Below, one piece after another: positions 31,601-40,679 of a stretch of DNA of 64,000 nucleotides. The notes under the pieces are model-generated. The model made no database searches, had not been told where the DNA came from, and worked only from the letters and a program-made list of their open reading frames with translations. The stretch is from positions 642,127,398 to 642,191,397 of the forward strand of contig CM048746.1 in assembly GCA_026315105.1 (NCBI GenBank), given 5' to 3'. Every line of letters begins with the position of its first letter. The first letter of the stretch is position 1. Both the position numbers and the translations under genes were made by a program. The stretch is from Locusta migratoria (taxonomy: Eukaryota > Arthropoda > Insecta > Orthoptera > Acrididae).

Positions 31601-32031
31601 TGACGCGACATCGGCTGCATGCAATTAAGATGACGGACTCTCCACACTGCCCTCAGTGTCACGTGTTAGACACTGATGAACATCGGCTGATGTGTGGACC
31701 TGCTGCAGAGGTGTGGCTGTTCATAAAGAAAATACTTGCCTTTCTTTGTCGTACAGCTCCACACACTATTGAACCGCAGTCACTTCTATTTCCGGACGAG
31801 AGCTTTTTTCCACGCACAAAGACTAATGCAGTGAACTGGATCAAAGGCCTATCTATATATTATTTGTTTCACGATCGAGAAAAGAGTGTGCTTGATTTTT
31901 GGACGTTCCTCCAAGATCGCTTCACGTCTCTACTACATAATTCAAGACACCGACAATACTATGCCAATTTTCTGGGTAGTGTTTTCCTGGATCCTCCCCA
32001 CAGCTTGGGTGTGCCGGGTATGAGACGATAA
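28600..32031 (+). CDS. LINE ORF2: APE endonuclease, reverse transcriptase, zinc finger
   Basis: 1143 codons, intact. Endonuclease in residues 40-245: LLQEVRLE, GGDFN (about 160-164), SRLDRVYV, FSDH (about 238-241). Reverse transcriptase about 440-830: NKSPGPDGLPLEFYRAF, FRPLTMLNCDFKIFTRILAS, DLDHAFDRVSH, SVRQGCPLSMILFAIAL and the catalytic YADD at about 706-709. C-terminal CPQCHVLDTDEHRLMC (C-X2-C-X7-H-X3-C) is the CCHC finger found in several LINE clades. The wording of the RT blocks points to the L1/Tx1 group, whose Tx1 members include site-specific elements. It would nick the target, prime on it and copy the LINE RNA. The start ATG overlaps the ORF1 stop in ATGCTAA, suggesting termination-reinitiation. 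Alternative starts lie at codons 20 and 25. Confidence 0.95.
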   Translation: MLIDEGLGENVLPDLRVTMSIPANMAQGQAYRIGSININTIQTQIKFQLFRDMMRASDLDIALLQEVRLESFPDISGYDTYQTPSSSNGSGTAVLLREGIVVDDVTYLPSGRGLAVTFHGVRIINVYAPSGTDKRRERSHFYSEEIAPLFAGQYDHIILGGDFNCVLAIKDQIPHFTTCQKLKLLIQELDLIDTWEHKHGDRPGYTFFTSHSASRLDRVYVSRGLTTATLDAELWPTAFSDHIAYICTVSLRRQGVWRSRGTWKLNVAHLKDPECRQHIEATWNNCQRRLTAYPSTIRWWLECAKPALRRTLVQYGRDKMSWHRRTMEFYFTALRELASQAPSPERQIAIQRIKAKITLLMRRRLEGTVIRARCQDRVAGEPPSMHHVIREKQRCRRALVHAIDTPDGRRLTSQNDIAAAFVGHYRQLYAEEDQGAISMEEVLDSMPGTLDGESVQTLTDTITADDLADALRKGATNKSPGPDGLPLEFYRAFQDIMAPRWIEMYKELTIPDVPLPPAFVEGLIIPVPKKSRGQKVEHFRPLTMLNCDFKIFTRILASRLRRVLHQVVSTDQTCLGGRSNIQTALSDYRDIIALAETCRIRGVLVPVDLDHAFDRVSHDFLEAVLRRMAFPPAFTHTVLCLLRCATSRVLINGRVAGTVTISRSVRQGCPLSMILFAIALEPLLHGLRCRLSGMKMRDRSFICRAYADDLLFLAQSRDEVRIALEWITKYGTTAGSRMNLTKSAAMNIGRGLPEGSVAPLQSVDKLKCLGITFTRDIRRTSAVNYKRLLQVLRANVRSNLLRSLDLIQRVAFVNIHLASRIPHLAQILPMPKTMATRLLAVFGYFVSAGLIFKVRYDTLTLPPRDGGLGLVNVHVRASALYVSTMIKLWKHRQTGISGILIDELAPISLMPPIAVAHISTHLSHIKTFFIEYSYVHEDLPHTRTPTTRDVYRIMMKGHTRNCVERRHPTIRWPVVWRSVHHALLDTDVRATWYLVVNGKYMTRHRLHAIKMTDSPHCPQCHVLDTDEHRLMCGPAAEVWLFIKKILAFLCRTAPHTIEPQSLLFPDESFFPRTKTNAVNWIKGLSIYYLFHDREKSVLDFWTFLQDRFTSLLHNSRHRQYYANFLGSVFLDPPHSLGVPGMRR

Positions 32032-32365
32032 TTTTAGTATGAATGATCCCTCGGAAGAATGAACCTATGTAACGGATGAAAACAATTTATTCGAGAAGAC
32101 GTGCCCGGAACTCGCGTGAGGAACAGAAATTCAGCTAATATCTATCCGCATATGGTCGGTGTGCAGTCACCATTTATGTTTGTTCCGCCGGGAGGGCGGT
32201 CTTATTTATGTTCACTATCAGATGCTATTAATGCTGCACTTCATGTAGAGATATTTTACTTCCAGTGAAAATCCTCACAAAAGAAGGAGAAGGAGATATT
32301 TTTCTTTTCCCTTCTTTATTTTCTCTTTCATTGATATATATAGAAATAAAATGAAGTGCGTAAAA
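32032..32365 (+). other. LINE 3' UTR
   Basis: About 330 bp between the ORF2 stop and the A-rich tail, non-coding. AT-rich toward the end. Confidence 0.75.
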
Positions 32366-32599
32366 TTAAAAAAAAAGAAAAAAAGAAAAAATCAAAAAGA
32401 ATAAAAAAAAGAATAAAAAAAAGCGGTCTAAAAAAAAAAAGTCCCGGTTCAAAAAAAATAAAAAAAAAGAAATAAAAAAAAATAAATTAAAAAAAATGGT
32501 AACTGAAGGGTCGCGGGTTCGAAACCTAGTCAGATCACCGACTTTTTTCAATCTGTGTTTTAACCCAGCATAAAAAATAAAAAAAAAATAAAAAAAAAA
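32366..32599 (+). repeat. A-rich tail with embedded tRNA pieces
   Basis: A-rich runs are interrupted by AGCGGTCTAA (about 32423), GTCCCGGTTCA (about 32442) and TGGTAACTGAAGGGTCGCGG followed by a B-box-like GGTTCGAAACC and TTTTTT (32497-32547). These look like fragments of tRNA copied or trapped between poly(A) stretches. The tail ends at CGGTAAGACG of the right repeat. Confidence 0.6.
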
Positions 32600-33506
32600 C
32601 GGTAAGACGTCTGCCTAGTAAGCATGGAGATCCGAGTTCGATTCCCGGCCGCAACACAAATTTTAATTCGTTGCTTCACGTTTATCTTTCATGTCTTGGA
32701 CATATTCGAGACGAAAAACCGTCTCAGGGTTTCTCAATCTATATTTAAATTGATATTTATATCAGCAGGAGTGTTCCACTACGTCAACTGCAGAGGTGTT
32801 ATTCCGCTGCATGGAGAGCCTTGGCAGTAGTGGCAATTATGTATGGAACACAGAAGCAGAATTAAAATTTGTGACGTGGAGGGAAGTCGTACTTAGACTA
32901 TTCCGAGGCGCCTTAGTCGTTAGAGGTTTACACATGGCTTCTTGGACAGTTTATTTATTATGCGATTAAACGGAAAGCTCCTACCTTACAAGATTTCATA
33001 CTCCATATTAACGACCAGCATTACGTTCTACAAAAGCGTTCCAAACACAGGAATTTGTTCCAAAACTTTTTAATGGTTTCACTTAAGTATTGAATATCAT
33101 TTCATTTGTTTTAATTACAAGGTTTTTTTTTTCCCTTGCTACACGAAGAGTGTGCAGTTCTTATTCATTTCATAGAGCATCATTTTACTTTTGTATTATG
33201 ATTTGAAGGAAAGACGCAATTGCTTTGTTTTGCAATACAACGATGGTACCTACACCAGAGGAATGTTTTGTTTTATGGCACTTGGAGCCGACGCCGAAGA
33301 AGGCGAATACTGGTGAGCCCAAGGCCGGGCTGAAGGGGTGGAGAGGAGGCCCGTAAAAAAAGAAAAAAAACGGTAACACGTCTGCCTAGTAAGCATGGAG
33401 GTCCGGGTTCGATTTCCGGCTGCCCCACAAATTTTAATTCGTTGCTTCAGGTTATCTTTTATGTCTTGTACACGTTCGAGACGAAAAGCCGTCTCACGGT
33501 TTCTCA
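32600..33506 (+). repeat. 907-bp direct repeat, right copy
   Basis: Right partner of 26308-27214; contains the same truncated tRNA-Thr-like SINE, the A-tailed insert and the second truncated SINE. Here the sequence continues past GTTTCTCA into AATCTATATTTAAATTGATAT as expected for the undisturbed SINE tail. Confidence 0.95.
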
Positions 33507-33787
33507 ATCTATATTTAAATTGATATACAGAATAGCCGAAGAAATTATTTTTCGACATACACTCATGGCCATTGACATTGCTACACCACGAAGATGACGT
33601 GCTACAGACAGGAAGAAGATGCTGTGATATGCAAATGATTAGCTTCTCAGAGTATCCATCCAAGGTTGGCGCCGGTGGCGGCACCTACAACTTGCTGACA
33701 TGAGGAAACTTTCCAGCCGATTTCTCACACAAAAACAGCAGTTGACCGGCGGTGCCTGGTGAAACGTTGTTGTGATGCATCGTGTAA

Positions 33788-34890
33788 CGAGGAGAAATGC
33801 GTACTATCACATTTCCGACTTTTAAAGGTCGGATTGTAGCCTATCGCGATAGCGGTTTATCCTATCGCGACACTGCTGCTCGCGTTGGTTGCTAGCCAAT
33901 GACTGTTAGCAGAATGTGGAATCGGTGGGTTCAGGAGGGCAATAAGGTACGCCGTGCTGGATCCCTACGGACTCGTATAACTAGCAGTCGAGATGACAGG
34001 CACCTTATCCGCATGGTTGTAACGGATCGTGCAGCCACGTCTCGATCCCTGAGTCAACAGATGGGGACGTTAGCAAGACAACAACCATCTGCACGAACAG
34101 TTCGACGACGTTTGCAGGCCAGACGCGGTGGCCGAGGGGACTGACTCGCTCCAGTCACGGTCTGCACGGCCACTACGGTCGGGGGTTCGAATCCCACCAT
34201 GGGCATGGATACTTGTGCCGTCCTTAGAATTAGTTAGTTCATAAGTAGTTTGTTTTTTTAGGGACTGATGACCCCGTAGTTAAGTCCCATAAGCTGTACA
34301 AACATTTGAACATTTTTGACGTTTGCAGCAGCATGGACAATCAGCTCGGAGATCATGGCTGCGGTTACCTGCTGAAGCTGCATCACTGCTCCTGCGATGG
34401 TGTACGCAACGACGAACCTAGTTGCACGAATTACAAAACGTCATTTTTTCGGATGAGCCCAGGTCCTGTTTACAGCATCATGATGGTGGCATCCGTGTTT
34501 GGAGACATCGCGGTGAACACACATTGGAAGCTTGAATTCGTCATCGCCATACTGGCGTATCACCCGGCTTGATGGTATGTTGTGACATTAGTACACGTGT
34601 CGGTCACCTCTTGTTCACATCGACAGCACTTTGAACAGTGGCCTTTACATTTCAGGTGTGTTACGACCCGCGGCTCTACCCTTCATTCCATCCCTGCGAA
34701 ACGCTACATTTCAATAGAATAATGCTAGACCGCATGTTGCAAGTCGGAAATGCTCGGCTGCTGCCCTCGCCAACACATTCTCCAGATCTCTCACCATTTG
34801 AAATCGTCATCCAAGCTCTGTTTGATTCAATGGCCAGGCGTGTCAAGGCCGTTATTATGGCCAAAGGTGGTTGTTCTGCTTACTGATTTC
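33788..34890 (+). pseudogene. Tc1-like transposase, degraded
   Basis: The helix-turn-helix part is readable in pieces: IVAYRDSGLSYRDTAARV, then TVSRMWNRWVQEGN and DRAATSRSLSQQMG in the 81-codon frame 33899-34144. After the SINE, NARLLPSPTHSPDLSPFE near 34740-34800 is the remnant of the third catalytic region (SPDLSPIEHxWD-like). Several stops and frameshifts lie between. Intact members would be about 340 residues with a DD34E triad. Confidence 0.75.
34118..34317 (+). repeat. SINE family A
   Basis: Head GCGGTGGCCGAGGGGACTG, B box GGTTCGAATCCC, family tail; TSD GACGTTTGCAG at 34107-34117 and 34318-34328, within the Tc1 transposase. Confidence 0.95.
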
Positions 34891-35103
34891 TCAGGATATA
34901 TGAACCTAAATTGCGCGGAAATGTAATCAGATGTCAGTTCTAGTATATTTGTCCAATGAATACCCGTTTATCATCTGCATTCCTTCTTGGTGTAGCAATT
35001 TTAATGGCCAATTGTGTAGTATCCTGTTAGACACACACTTCGTCCAATATTGTACTAATTTGTTGACTCTTACCAACTAATAGGAATTATCCAAGTCTGA
35101 AAA

Positions 35104-35435
35104 ATACATCTACATCCATACTCCGCAAGCCACCCGACTGTGTGTGGTGGAGTGTACCTTGAGCACCACTATCAGTTCTCCCTCCTGTTCCTGTCACGTA
35201 TTGTTCGCGGGAAGAAAGATTGTCGGTATGCATCTGTGTGGGCTCTAATCTTCCTGATTTTATCCTTATGAACTCTTCGCGTAATATACTGCTAGACTAC
35301 TCGGTAAAGGTATGTTCTCGAAACTTCGACAAAAGTCCGTACCGAATGACCGAGCATCTCTCCTGCTAAGTCTTCCACTGCAGTTTTATCGATCATCTCC
35401 GTAACGCTTTCACGCTTACTAAATAATCCTAAAAT
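35104..35435 (-). mobile_element. CR1-like LINE 3' end fragment
   Basis: Minus strand ends in GATGTAGATGTAT-like repeats; upstream lies a 3' UTR with CGCGGGAAGAAAGAT, also present just downstream of the LINE stop near 7063. Only the 3' UTR and perhaps a few C-terminal codons remain. Confidence 0.6.
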
Positions 35436-35439
35436 AGGT

Positions 35440-36460
35440 ATTAGTTTCCGCAGCTACCTCCTGGTTTGAATGAAATCTTCATTCTACCAGCCATTTCCTC
35501 AAATTGGGGAACAAATAGTAGTCCGAGGGAGCCAAGTCTTTAGAATAGGCTGGATGTGAAACGAGTTGGAATTCTATTTCCAATAATTTTGCGACCACAT
35601 CTGCTGAGGTGTGTGCTGCTGCATTGTCGCGATGCAAAAGGACGTTTTTTGAGCGCCACATGCCGACGTTATTCTTGCAGCTCGGTTTTCAAACTGTCCA
35701 ATAACGATGAATAACATTCACCTGTAATAGTTTTACCCTCTTCCAGATAGTCGATGAGGATTATCCCTCGCGAATCCCAAATGAGCGTCGCCATATCCTT
35801 TCCGGCCGAAGGACTGGTCTTCGCCTCTTTTGGTGCAGATTCTACCTTGGTAACCGATTGTGTTCTCTGGTCTCAGAATTATAGTATCCATGTTTCATAC
35901 ACAGTGAAGAAACGAAGCTTAAATTCCTGCGGATTCTTCCTGAACAGCTGCAAACCTCCCTCGCAACACTTCACACGATTCCGTTTTTGGTCAAGCTTGA
36001 GCAATCGTGGCATCCATCTTACGGATAGCTTTCTCGTGTCCAAATGTTGGTGTAATATATTATCTACCCGTTCATTCTAGATGCCTACAGCACTAACAAT
36101 CCCACACATCTTAACTCTTCTTTCTCGTGTCCAAATGTTGGTGTAATATAGGCCTATTATCTACCCGTTCATTCTAGATGCCTACAGCTCTAACAATCCC
36201 ACACATCTGAACTCTTCTGTCATCCATCACCATATCATGGATTTTATCAATGATTTCTGGAGTCGTAACCTCCACAGGACGTCAACAAAGTTCAGCGTCA
36301 CTTGTACCCATATGGCGACTCGGAAAATTTTGAAAGCACTTGTAAACTGTTCTAACTCAAGGTGCAGAGTCACCATGATATTTATCAAGCTAGTCTCCTC
36401 AGGCGTTTTACCTTTCAAAAAGTAATGTTTAATCACCACACGAAATTCATTGTCGTCCAT
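35440..36460 (-). pseudogene. Mariner (DD34D) transposase, degraded
   Basis: Minus strand: N-terminus MDDNEFRVVIKHYFLKGKTP (36460 downward), then fragments in shifting frames, and the C-terminal catalytic region HRDNAAAHTS...YSKDLAPSDYYLF at 35479-35661. The second Asp (HRDN) and the last Asp (PSDYY) have classic mariner spacing of about 34. Frameshifts and an internal 91-bp duplication break it. Typical intact members are about 345 residues. Confidence 0.85.
36030..36217 (-). repeat. 91-bp tandem duplication inside the mariner relic
   Basis: TTTCTCGTGTCCAAATGTTG starts at 36030 and again at 36121; the second unit has a 6-base insertion (GGCCTA) and a few substitutions. Confidence 0.85.
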
Positions 36461-36643
36461 TCTTTGACAATCAATCGACTTCCTTGATTCACACGAATGC
36501 CTAGCACAAATAAATAGACCAATATGACTGAAATTTGGTGTGCGTTCTTTCCAAAGATGCTACTAACTAAACATGATCCCGATACGCACCGGTGGTACCA
36601 TGTCTCGGACTTTGCACGGACTTTTAACACGCCCCACGTATTA
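36461..36643. other. Flank of mariner relic
   Basis: Probably the 5' UTR and degraded end of the mariner element; no clear TIR seen. Confidence 0.3.
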
Positions 36644-36651
36644 CGGGAGAG

Positions 36652-37870
36652 TAGTCTTGTGTAGTTCGCGAACGAACTAGTTCGGTAGAGCGCTCCCACA
36701 GGCAACCTACGCGAACAAGTTCGCAGATCCCTCGCCTCTTAGTTCGTCAGCTCCTTTTCCGAAGACTGACGGGGAACAGCGAAAGCGGTAGCAAAAGCCA
36801 AAAAGAGCGGACGAACTAGGAGCAGCGGACGATTATACTATTAACAATACTAATGACTTCGTGCTCTATGGCTGATATTATTTTACTCATGCTAAGATTA
36901 TAAAATGCCAGTGTCAGACTCACACTAGCCTCTGTTCTGGTGCGTGTGTGCGGCCGTAGTCTCTCGTAGATGCAGCTGTGCCGGTCTCCACTCTGCCGTT
37001 GTTTTGTTTTGGCTGCCGATCCAGGCCACGCCTCCTACAGCTGCTGTTCTGTTGACACCTGCGGTCGTTGACCGCTGCTACATCTGCTGCCCGCCTAGAC
37101 TGTTGGTCTGAGCTCTGCGCAGTCTCGTTGCTAGGTAGCCAGCTGATGCTTCAGGGTACCGCTGATCAGCCAGTCGTAACTGCTCCACCGAACGCTGGCC
37201 CAATATATAGTCTTGTGTAGTTTGCGAACGAACTAGTTCGGTAGAGCGCTTCCACAGGCGAACTACGCGAACTAGTTCGCAGATCCCTCGCCTCTTAGTT
37301 CGTCAGCTCCTTTTCCGAAGACTGACGGGGAACAGCGAGAGCGGTAGCAAAAGCCAAAAAGAGCGGACGAACTAGGAGCAGCGGACGATTATGCCAAACG
37401 AATCTCGCTTCATAGTTCGTTGGATTCTCTTCCGAAGAGTGACGGACAATAGCAAGAGGGCGCGTAGCAGAATTAAAAATCACGTGTTTGCCTTCTGCTG
37501 ATGAGTCATTTTGAGGTGAGCGTCTGCCTGCTAGATTACATAGTTCAGTGCTACAAAATTTCTGTTTTGATGTGTTCTGCACTCTGCAATATCTGACTAA
37601 TAAATTTCATAATGCCAAGATATTGAGATTAAACTTAAAAGCGAGAAATTATCCACAAACTATTTCTTTTGATTTGCGTGATATCGTTAGCCGCTCAAGC
37701 ACCAAGCGCATGAAGCAGCTAAGTGGGGAACTTCCCCCTCCACCTGCACAAGCAGACCACGCCGCTCAGCCGTCACTGGGAGCTGACGAACTAAAAGAGC
37801 GAACTAGTTCGCGGCAGCGCCGCAAACTATAGTGAGCGCTTCCGATCGCGAACTATTATGCGCAAGTCTA
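36652..37870. mobile_element. hAT-like element with GAACTAGTTC palindromes and an internal duplication
   Basis: Ends TAGTCTTGTGTAGTTCGCG and ...GAACTATTATGCGCAAGTCTA, with an 8-bp TSD differing at one base (CGGGAGAG at 36644-36651, CTGGAGAG at 37871-37878). The left 185 bp recur almost unchanged at 37208-37393, so the element has two left ends. Many copies of GCGAACTAGTTCGC-type palindromes mark the subterminal parts. No transposase. Confidence 0.7.
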
Positions 37871-37878
37871 CTGGAGAG

Positions 37879-38110
37879 AACTGCCACCAAGTATCCAGTA
37901 GGGCTGTCCAAAATGTCGGAAATGTGTTCTGAACAGCACGTTGCAAGGCGTCCCATACTTGCTCAATAATGTTCAAGTCTGGGGAGTTCAGTGGCCAGCC
38001 AAGGTGTTCAAACTCAGGAGAGTGTTCCTGGCGGCACTTTGTAGTAATTCTGGACTTGCGCGCTGTTGCATTGGCCTGCTGGAGTTCACAATGAATGGAT
38101 ACAGGTGATC
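37879..38110 (-). pseudogene. Tc1-like transposase C-terminal fragment
   Basis: Minus strand reads EFEHLGWPLNSPDLNIIEQV then W-D-A-L, the third catalytic region (NSPDLNxIEhxWD) of DD34E Tc1 transposases, followed by about 25 more codons. The first two catalytic residues are absent. Stops lie upstream. Confidence 0.7.
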
Positions 38111-38452
38111 ACCCACTAAGCGTACGTGCGTGTCACTTGTCAGAGTATGAAACTTGTCTGTTGTCTAATACAGAACTAATGAAGATGAAACTTGTTTCTT
38201 TTATGATTTTTGTAATTAACATTATGAACTTAACACTATGTAGGGAAATGGTTGTACCTTGAGCCATTTTTTACATATTATATTTTTATACTATGATTTT
38301 TTTTACAAGAAATTTGTAAATTTACCCCATCATAGGCATCAATTTTAGGTAATGTTCAACGAACAGCAGTTTACGCTAGCTCCAATATTTACACGATTAC
38401 TCACCAATAAAGACTTTCGTGACACTTGTCCCAAGGTACAACCTATGGTTTC

Positions 38453-38927
38453 TGTAGTGTCGCACAAGTCCAAGTGCGCGCCACCTACTTTCGCCATGCA
38501 CGCACGGCGCGGCGTTCTTACGACGTCAGCCACGAGCGCCCTCTGCTACAACTCCGCTCGTGGCCACCACTGAACGACATCGTTCACTTGGGACTGAGAT
38601 AGGAACCAGTTAACACTTCGGAATCAGATAGGCACCAGTGAAGACTTGGCTATAGGATAGGCGCTAGGCAGGCCTCTAGCTCAACTATGTATCAGCATTC
38701 TGCAATACTGAGCTATGTAAAAGTTAAGTATTGTATAAATTCTGTGCAATATATATCTCGTTCTAATTAACTTCAGTGTTTCTAGTTTCTGCTGTCCCAC
38801 TGGCCGCTCACCTTCGTACCTGCACAAGCGTGCATCCTTTATTCCTGTGTCGGTCTCTTTTTACTCGGCCACCGACACCTACGACGGAAACGAGACACAA
38901 AAGCGGCGACGAGGCTGGGACACAAAA
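38453..38927 (+). mobile_element. Solo LTR, family 1 (copy 2)
   Basis: 475 bp from TGTAGTGTCGCACAAGTCC to GCTGGGACACAAAA, flanked by a perfect 5-bp TSD GTTTC at 38448-38452 and 38928-38932. No internal retroelement sequence. Opposite orientation to copy 1 and copy 3. Confidence 0.88.
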
Positions 38928-39124
38928 GTTTCACCTTGGAACATTGATGGTTTTACCTTGGGACACGGTTATGTATTTAAATTTCTTAGTTTTATGGATG
39001 AAAAAATCATATTGGAATTAGGTAGTAAAATATTTGTTAATTATATCCATTATTTGTGTGAGGTCGTGGCTGTATGCTTAATTATTTTGTCAAGTAGACT
39101 CAACCACATAGATCGTGTATAAAA

Positions 39125-39179
39125 CACTATAATATGACGTGTTTCAAGGGTCAAGCCCTCATCATCAGATAAAATATAC
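39125..39179 (-). ncRNA. Hammerhead ribozyme, type I (left arm)
   Basis: Minus strand: CTGATGA (39168-39162), stem II AGGG/CCCT closed by a G-U pair, GAAA (39145-39142), stem III AC-AC-GU, GUC cleavage triplet ending at 39136, stem I pairing TAT with ATA plus further pairs after an internal loop. All conserved core bases are present. Confidence 0.8.
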
Positions 39180-39298
39180 AAGAATCTTTAAAACCCGAGA
39201 TAAATAAAATCTAAAACATAAAAAAAGAAAACGTGGTTACTTCCCTCGTATCCGAGTACAGTAAGACAGAGGTTGAAATTTAAAATAAACGACTTTTG

Positions 39299-40305
39299 TT
39301 ATAATAGGTCCACAAAGGTTTTAAAAAAGTTATATGCATTGCCTTGAACTTGTTCATTTAATGAAACGTCGCTTTTTGCGTGATGTATTGTAATCTCTAG
39401 CTGTTCTAGCATATCTAACTTTCTTCCCTTATCCTGTTTATGTAAAATCTTCAGGTCATCTTCAATTTGCTTCAATGGGTGGCCAGTTTCGCGGATATGT
39501 GTAGCTACAGCGGACTTGTCAAAATTGTTAAGTCGGAAGGCGTCCACGTGTTCCTTGTACCTAACTTTAAACGATCTACCGGTCTGACCAATATAGCTGG
39601 CATTGCAACTACTACACTGTATCTTATAAACCCCTGCTTTGTCATATTTATCAGTCTTTTGGTTTAAGTTATTTCGTAATTTATGATGTAACGTATTACT
39701 AGTTTTAAAAGCAGCTTCTACTTTAATAGGTTTTAGTATGTTGGCCACTTTCTGAGACAGATTACCAAAATATGGAACCATTACCCTCTTGATATTATCT
39801 GTGCCATTTGTATATGATTTCGCACATTGTTTCTTTCGTATTAGGTTATTAACTACGTTTTCTTGGTAACCATTCGCCTTAGCAACCTGTCTTATAATGT
39901 TAAATTCAGTGGTTCTGTCTTGTTCATTCATTGGCACTTTGAAGGCTCTATCGACTAAACAGCGTAGGGCAGAAAGTTTTTGGCCATTAGGGTGACAAGA
40001 GCTGTTATGTATTAGAATGTCGGTAGTTGTAGTTTCCTATATACTTTAAATATGTGACTGCCATCCTGCTTCGTAATGTTAAGGTCAAGGAACTGAAGTG
40101 TGCCATCCTTCTCTTGTTCAACGGTAAATTCGATTTTCTCATGTAGGCTGTTAAATTTATTAACTATTCCAGTAATTTCAGTTTCACCTCCATCTATCAA
40201 TAGCAAAGTATCGTCAACGTAGCGTTTATAATATAAGATTTTATCAACTGGATGCTGCATATTTGTGAAAAGCCGGTTTTCCAGGTTATTAATAATATTA
40301 ATTTA
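39299..40305 (-). pseudogene. Penelope-like RT end plus GIY-YIG endonuclease
   Basis: From the right: RT palm motif YYKRYVDDTLLLIDG (catalytic YVDD) and LQFLDLNI, up to a frameshift near 40030 where the frame changes from VYRK to a frame reading about CLVDRAFKVP. Then a 212-codon frame (39299-39937) with GVYKIQCSSCNASYIGQTGR, the GIY-YIG nuclease signature with the Cys-X2-Cys just inside, followed by RYKEHV, KSAVATHIRETGHP and a conserved Glu in LEQLEI. In intact elements RT and nuclease form one protein of roughly 800 residues; the N-terminal two thirds of the RT are missing here. It would copy the RNA and nick the target. Confidence 0.9.
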
Positions 40306-40424
40306 ATATTGACGAAGCACAGTATGCTGAGGAGCTTTCTACGGAGACTCGGTTACGAGGGAAGTAACCACGTTTTCTTTTATTACGTTTTAGATTTTAT
40401 TTGTCTCGGGTTTTAAAGATTCTT

Positions 40425-40479
40425 GTATATTTTATCTGATGATGAGGGCTTGACCCTTGAAACGCGTCATATTATAGTG
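40425..40479 (+). ncRNA. Hammerhead ribozyme, type I (right arm)
   Basis: CTGATGA at 40436-40442, stem II AGGG/CCCT, GAAA at 40459-40462, stem III AC-GC-GU with a dinucleotide loop, GUC cleavage triplet ending at 40468, stem I from 40425-40435 with 40469-40479 including an internal loop. Consensus core; oriented opposite to the left-arm copy. Confidence 0.82.
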
Positions 40480-40679
40480 TTTTATACACGATCTATTGGT
40501 TGAGCCTACTTGACAAAATAAAATATTTGTTAGTTCAAATAGAAAAGGTATTTAACCTAAAAACAAGAGATGGTGGGAATAGAATATTAAATGAATTAAA
40601 CCTGCGACAGACCACTGGAGCTGGTAGTTTTTTCACTATATTACTGCGATTAACATTAGGGAATACAAAATGGTCCTTT

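Larger units (their letters stand above)
27215..32599 (+). mobile_element. Full-length L1/Tx1-type LINE
   Basis: 5.4 kb: a 5' UTR of about 120 bp (27215-27334, CpG-rich, possible internal promoter), two overlapping intact ORFs, a 3' UTR and a long A-rich tail (about 32366-32599). It sits between 907-bp direct repeats. ORF1 with a zinc knuckle and ORF2 with an APE endonuclease, an RT and a C-terminal CCHC finger fit the L1/Tx1 group. Intact frames plus roughly 0.3% divergence of the flanking repeats point to a young insertion that may be transposition-competent. Confidence 0.88.
33560..35016 (+). mobile_element. Tc1-like transposon interrupted by a SINE
   Basis: Ends CACTCATGGCCATTGACATT and ...AATGGCCAATTGTG flanked by TA. 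The terminal sequence matches the fragment at 5711-5818. The transposase frame inside is broken; a family A SINE lies at 34118-34317. Confidence 0.85.
39081..40524 (-). mobile_element. Penelope-like element with inverted hammerhead-bearing repeats
   Basis: Arms 39081-39257 and 40346-40524 are reverse complements (about 178 bp, over 90% by eye). Between them, on the minus strand, lie the end of an RT and a GIY-YIG endonuclease. Each arm contains a hammerhead ribozyme core oriented outward from the coding part. Penelope-like elements are known to carry hammerheads in terminal repeats that can be direct or inverted. The copy is 5'-truncated in the RT and has a frameshift. Confidence 0.88.

Noticed and set aside
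32366..32551. 61-codon Phe-rich minus-strand frame
   Set aside because: It is the translation of the A-rich LINE tail.
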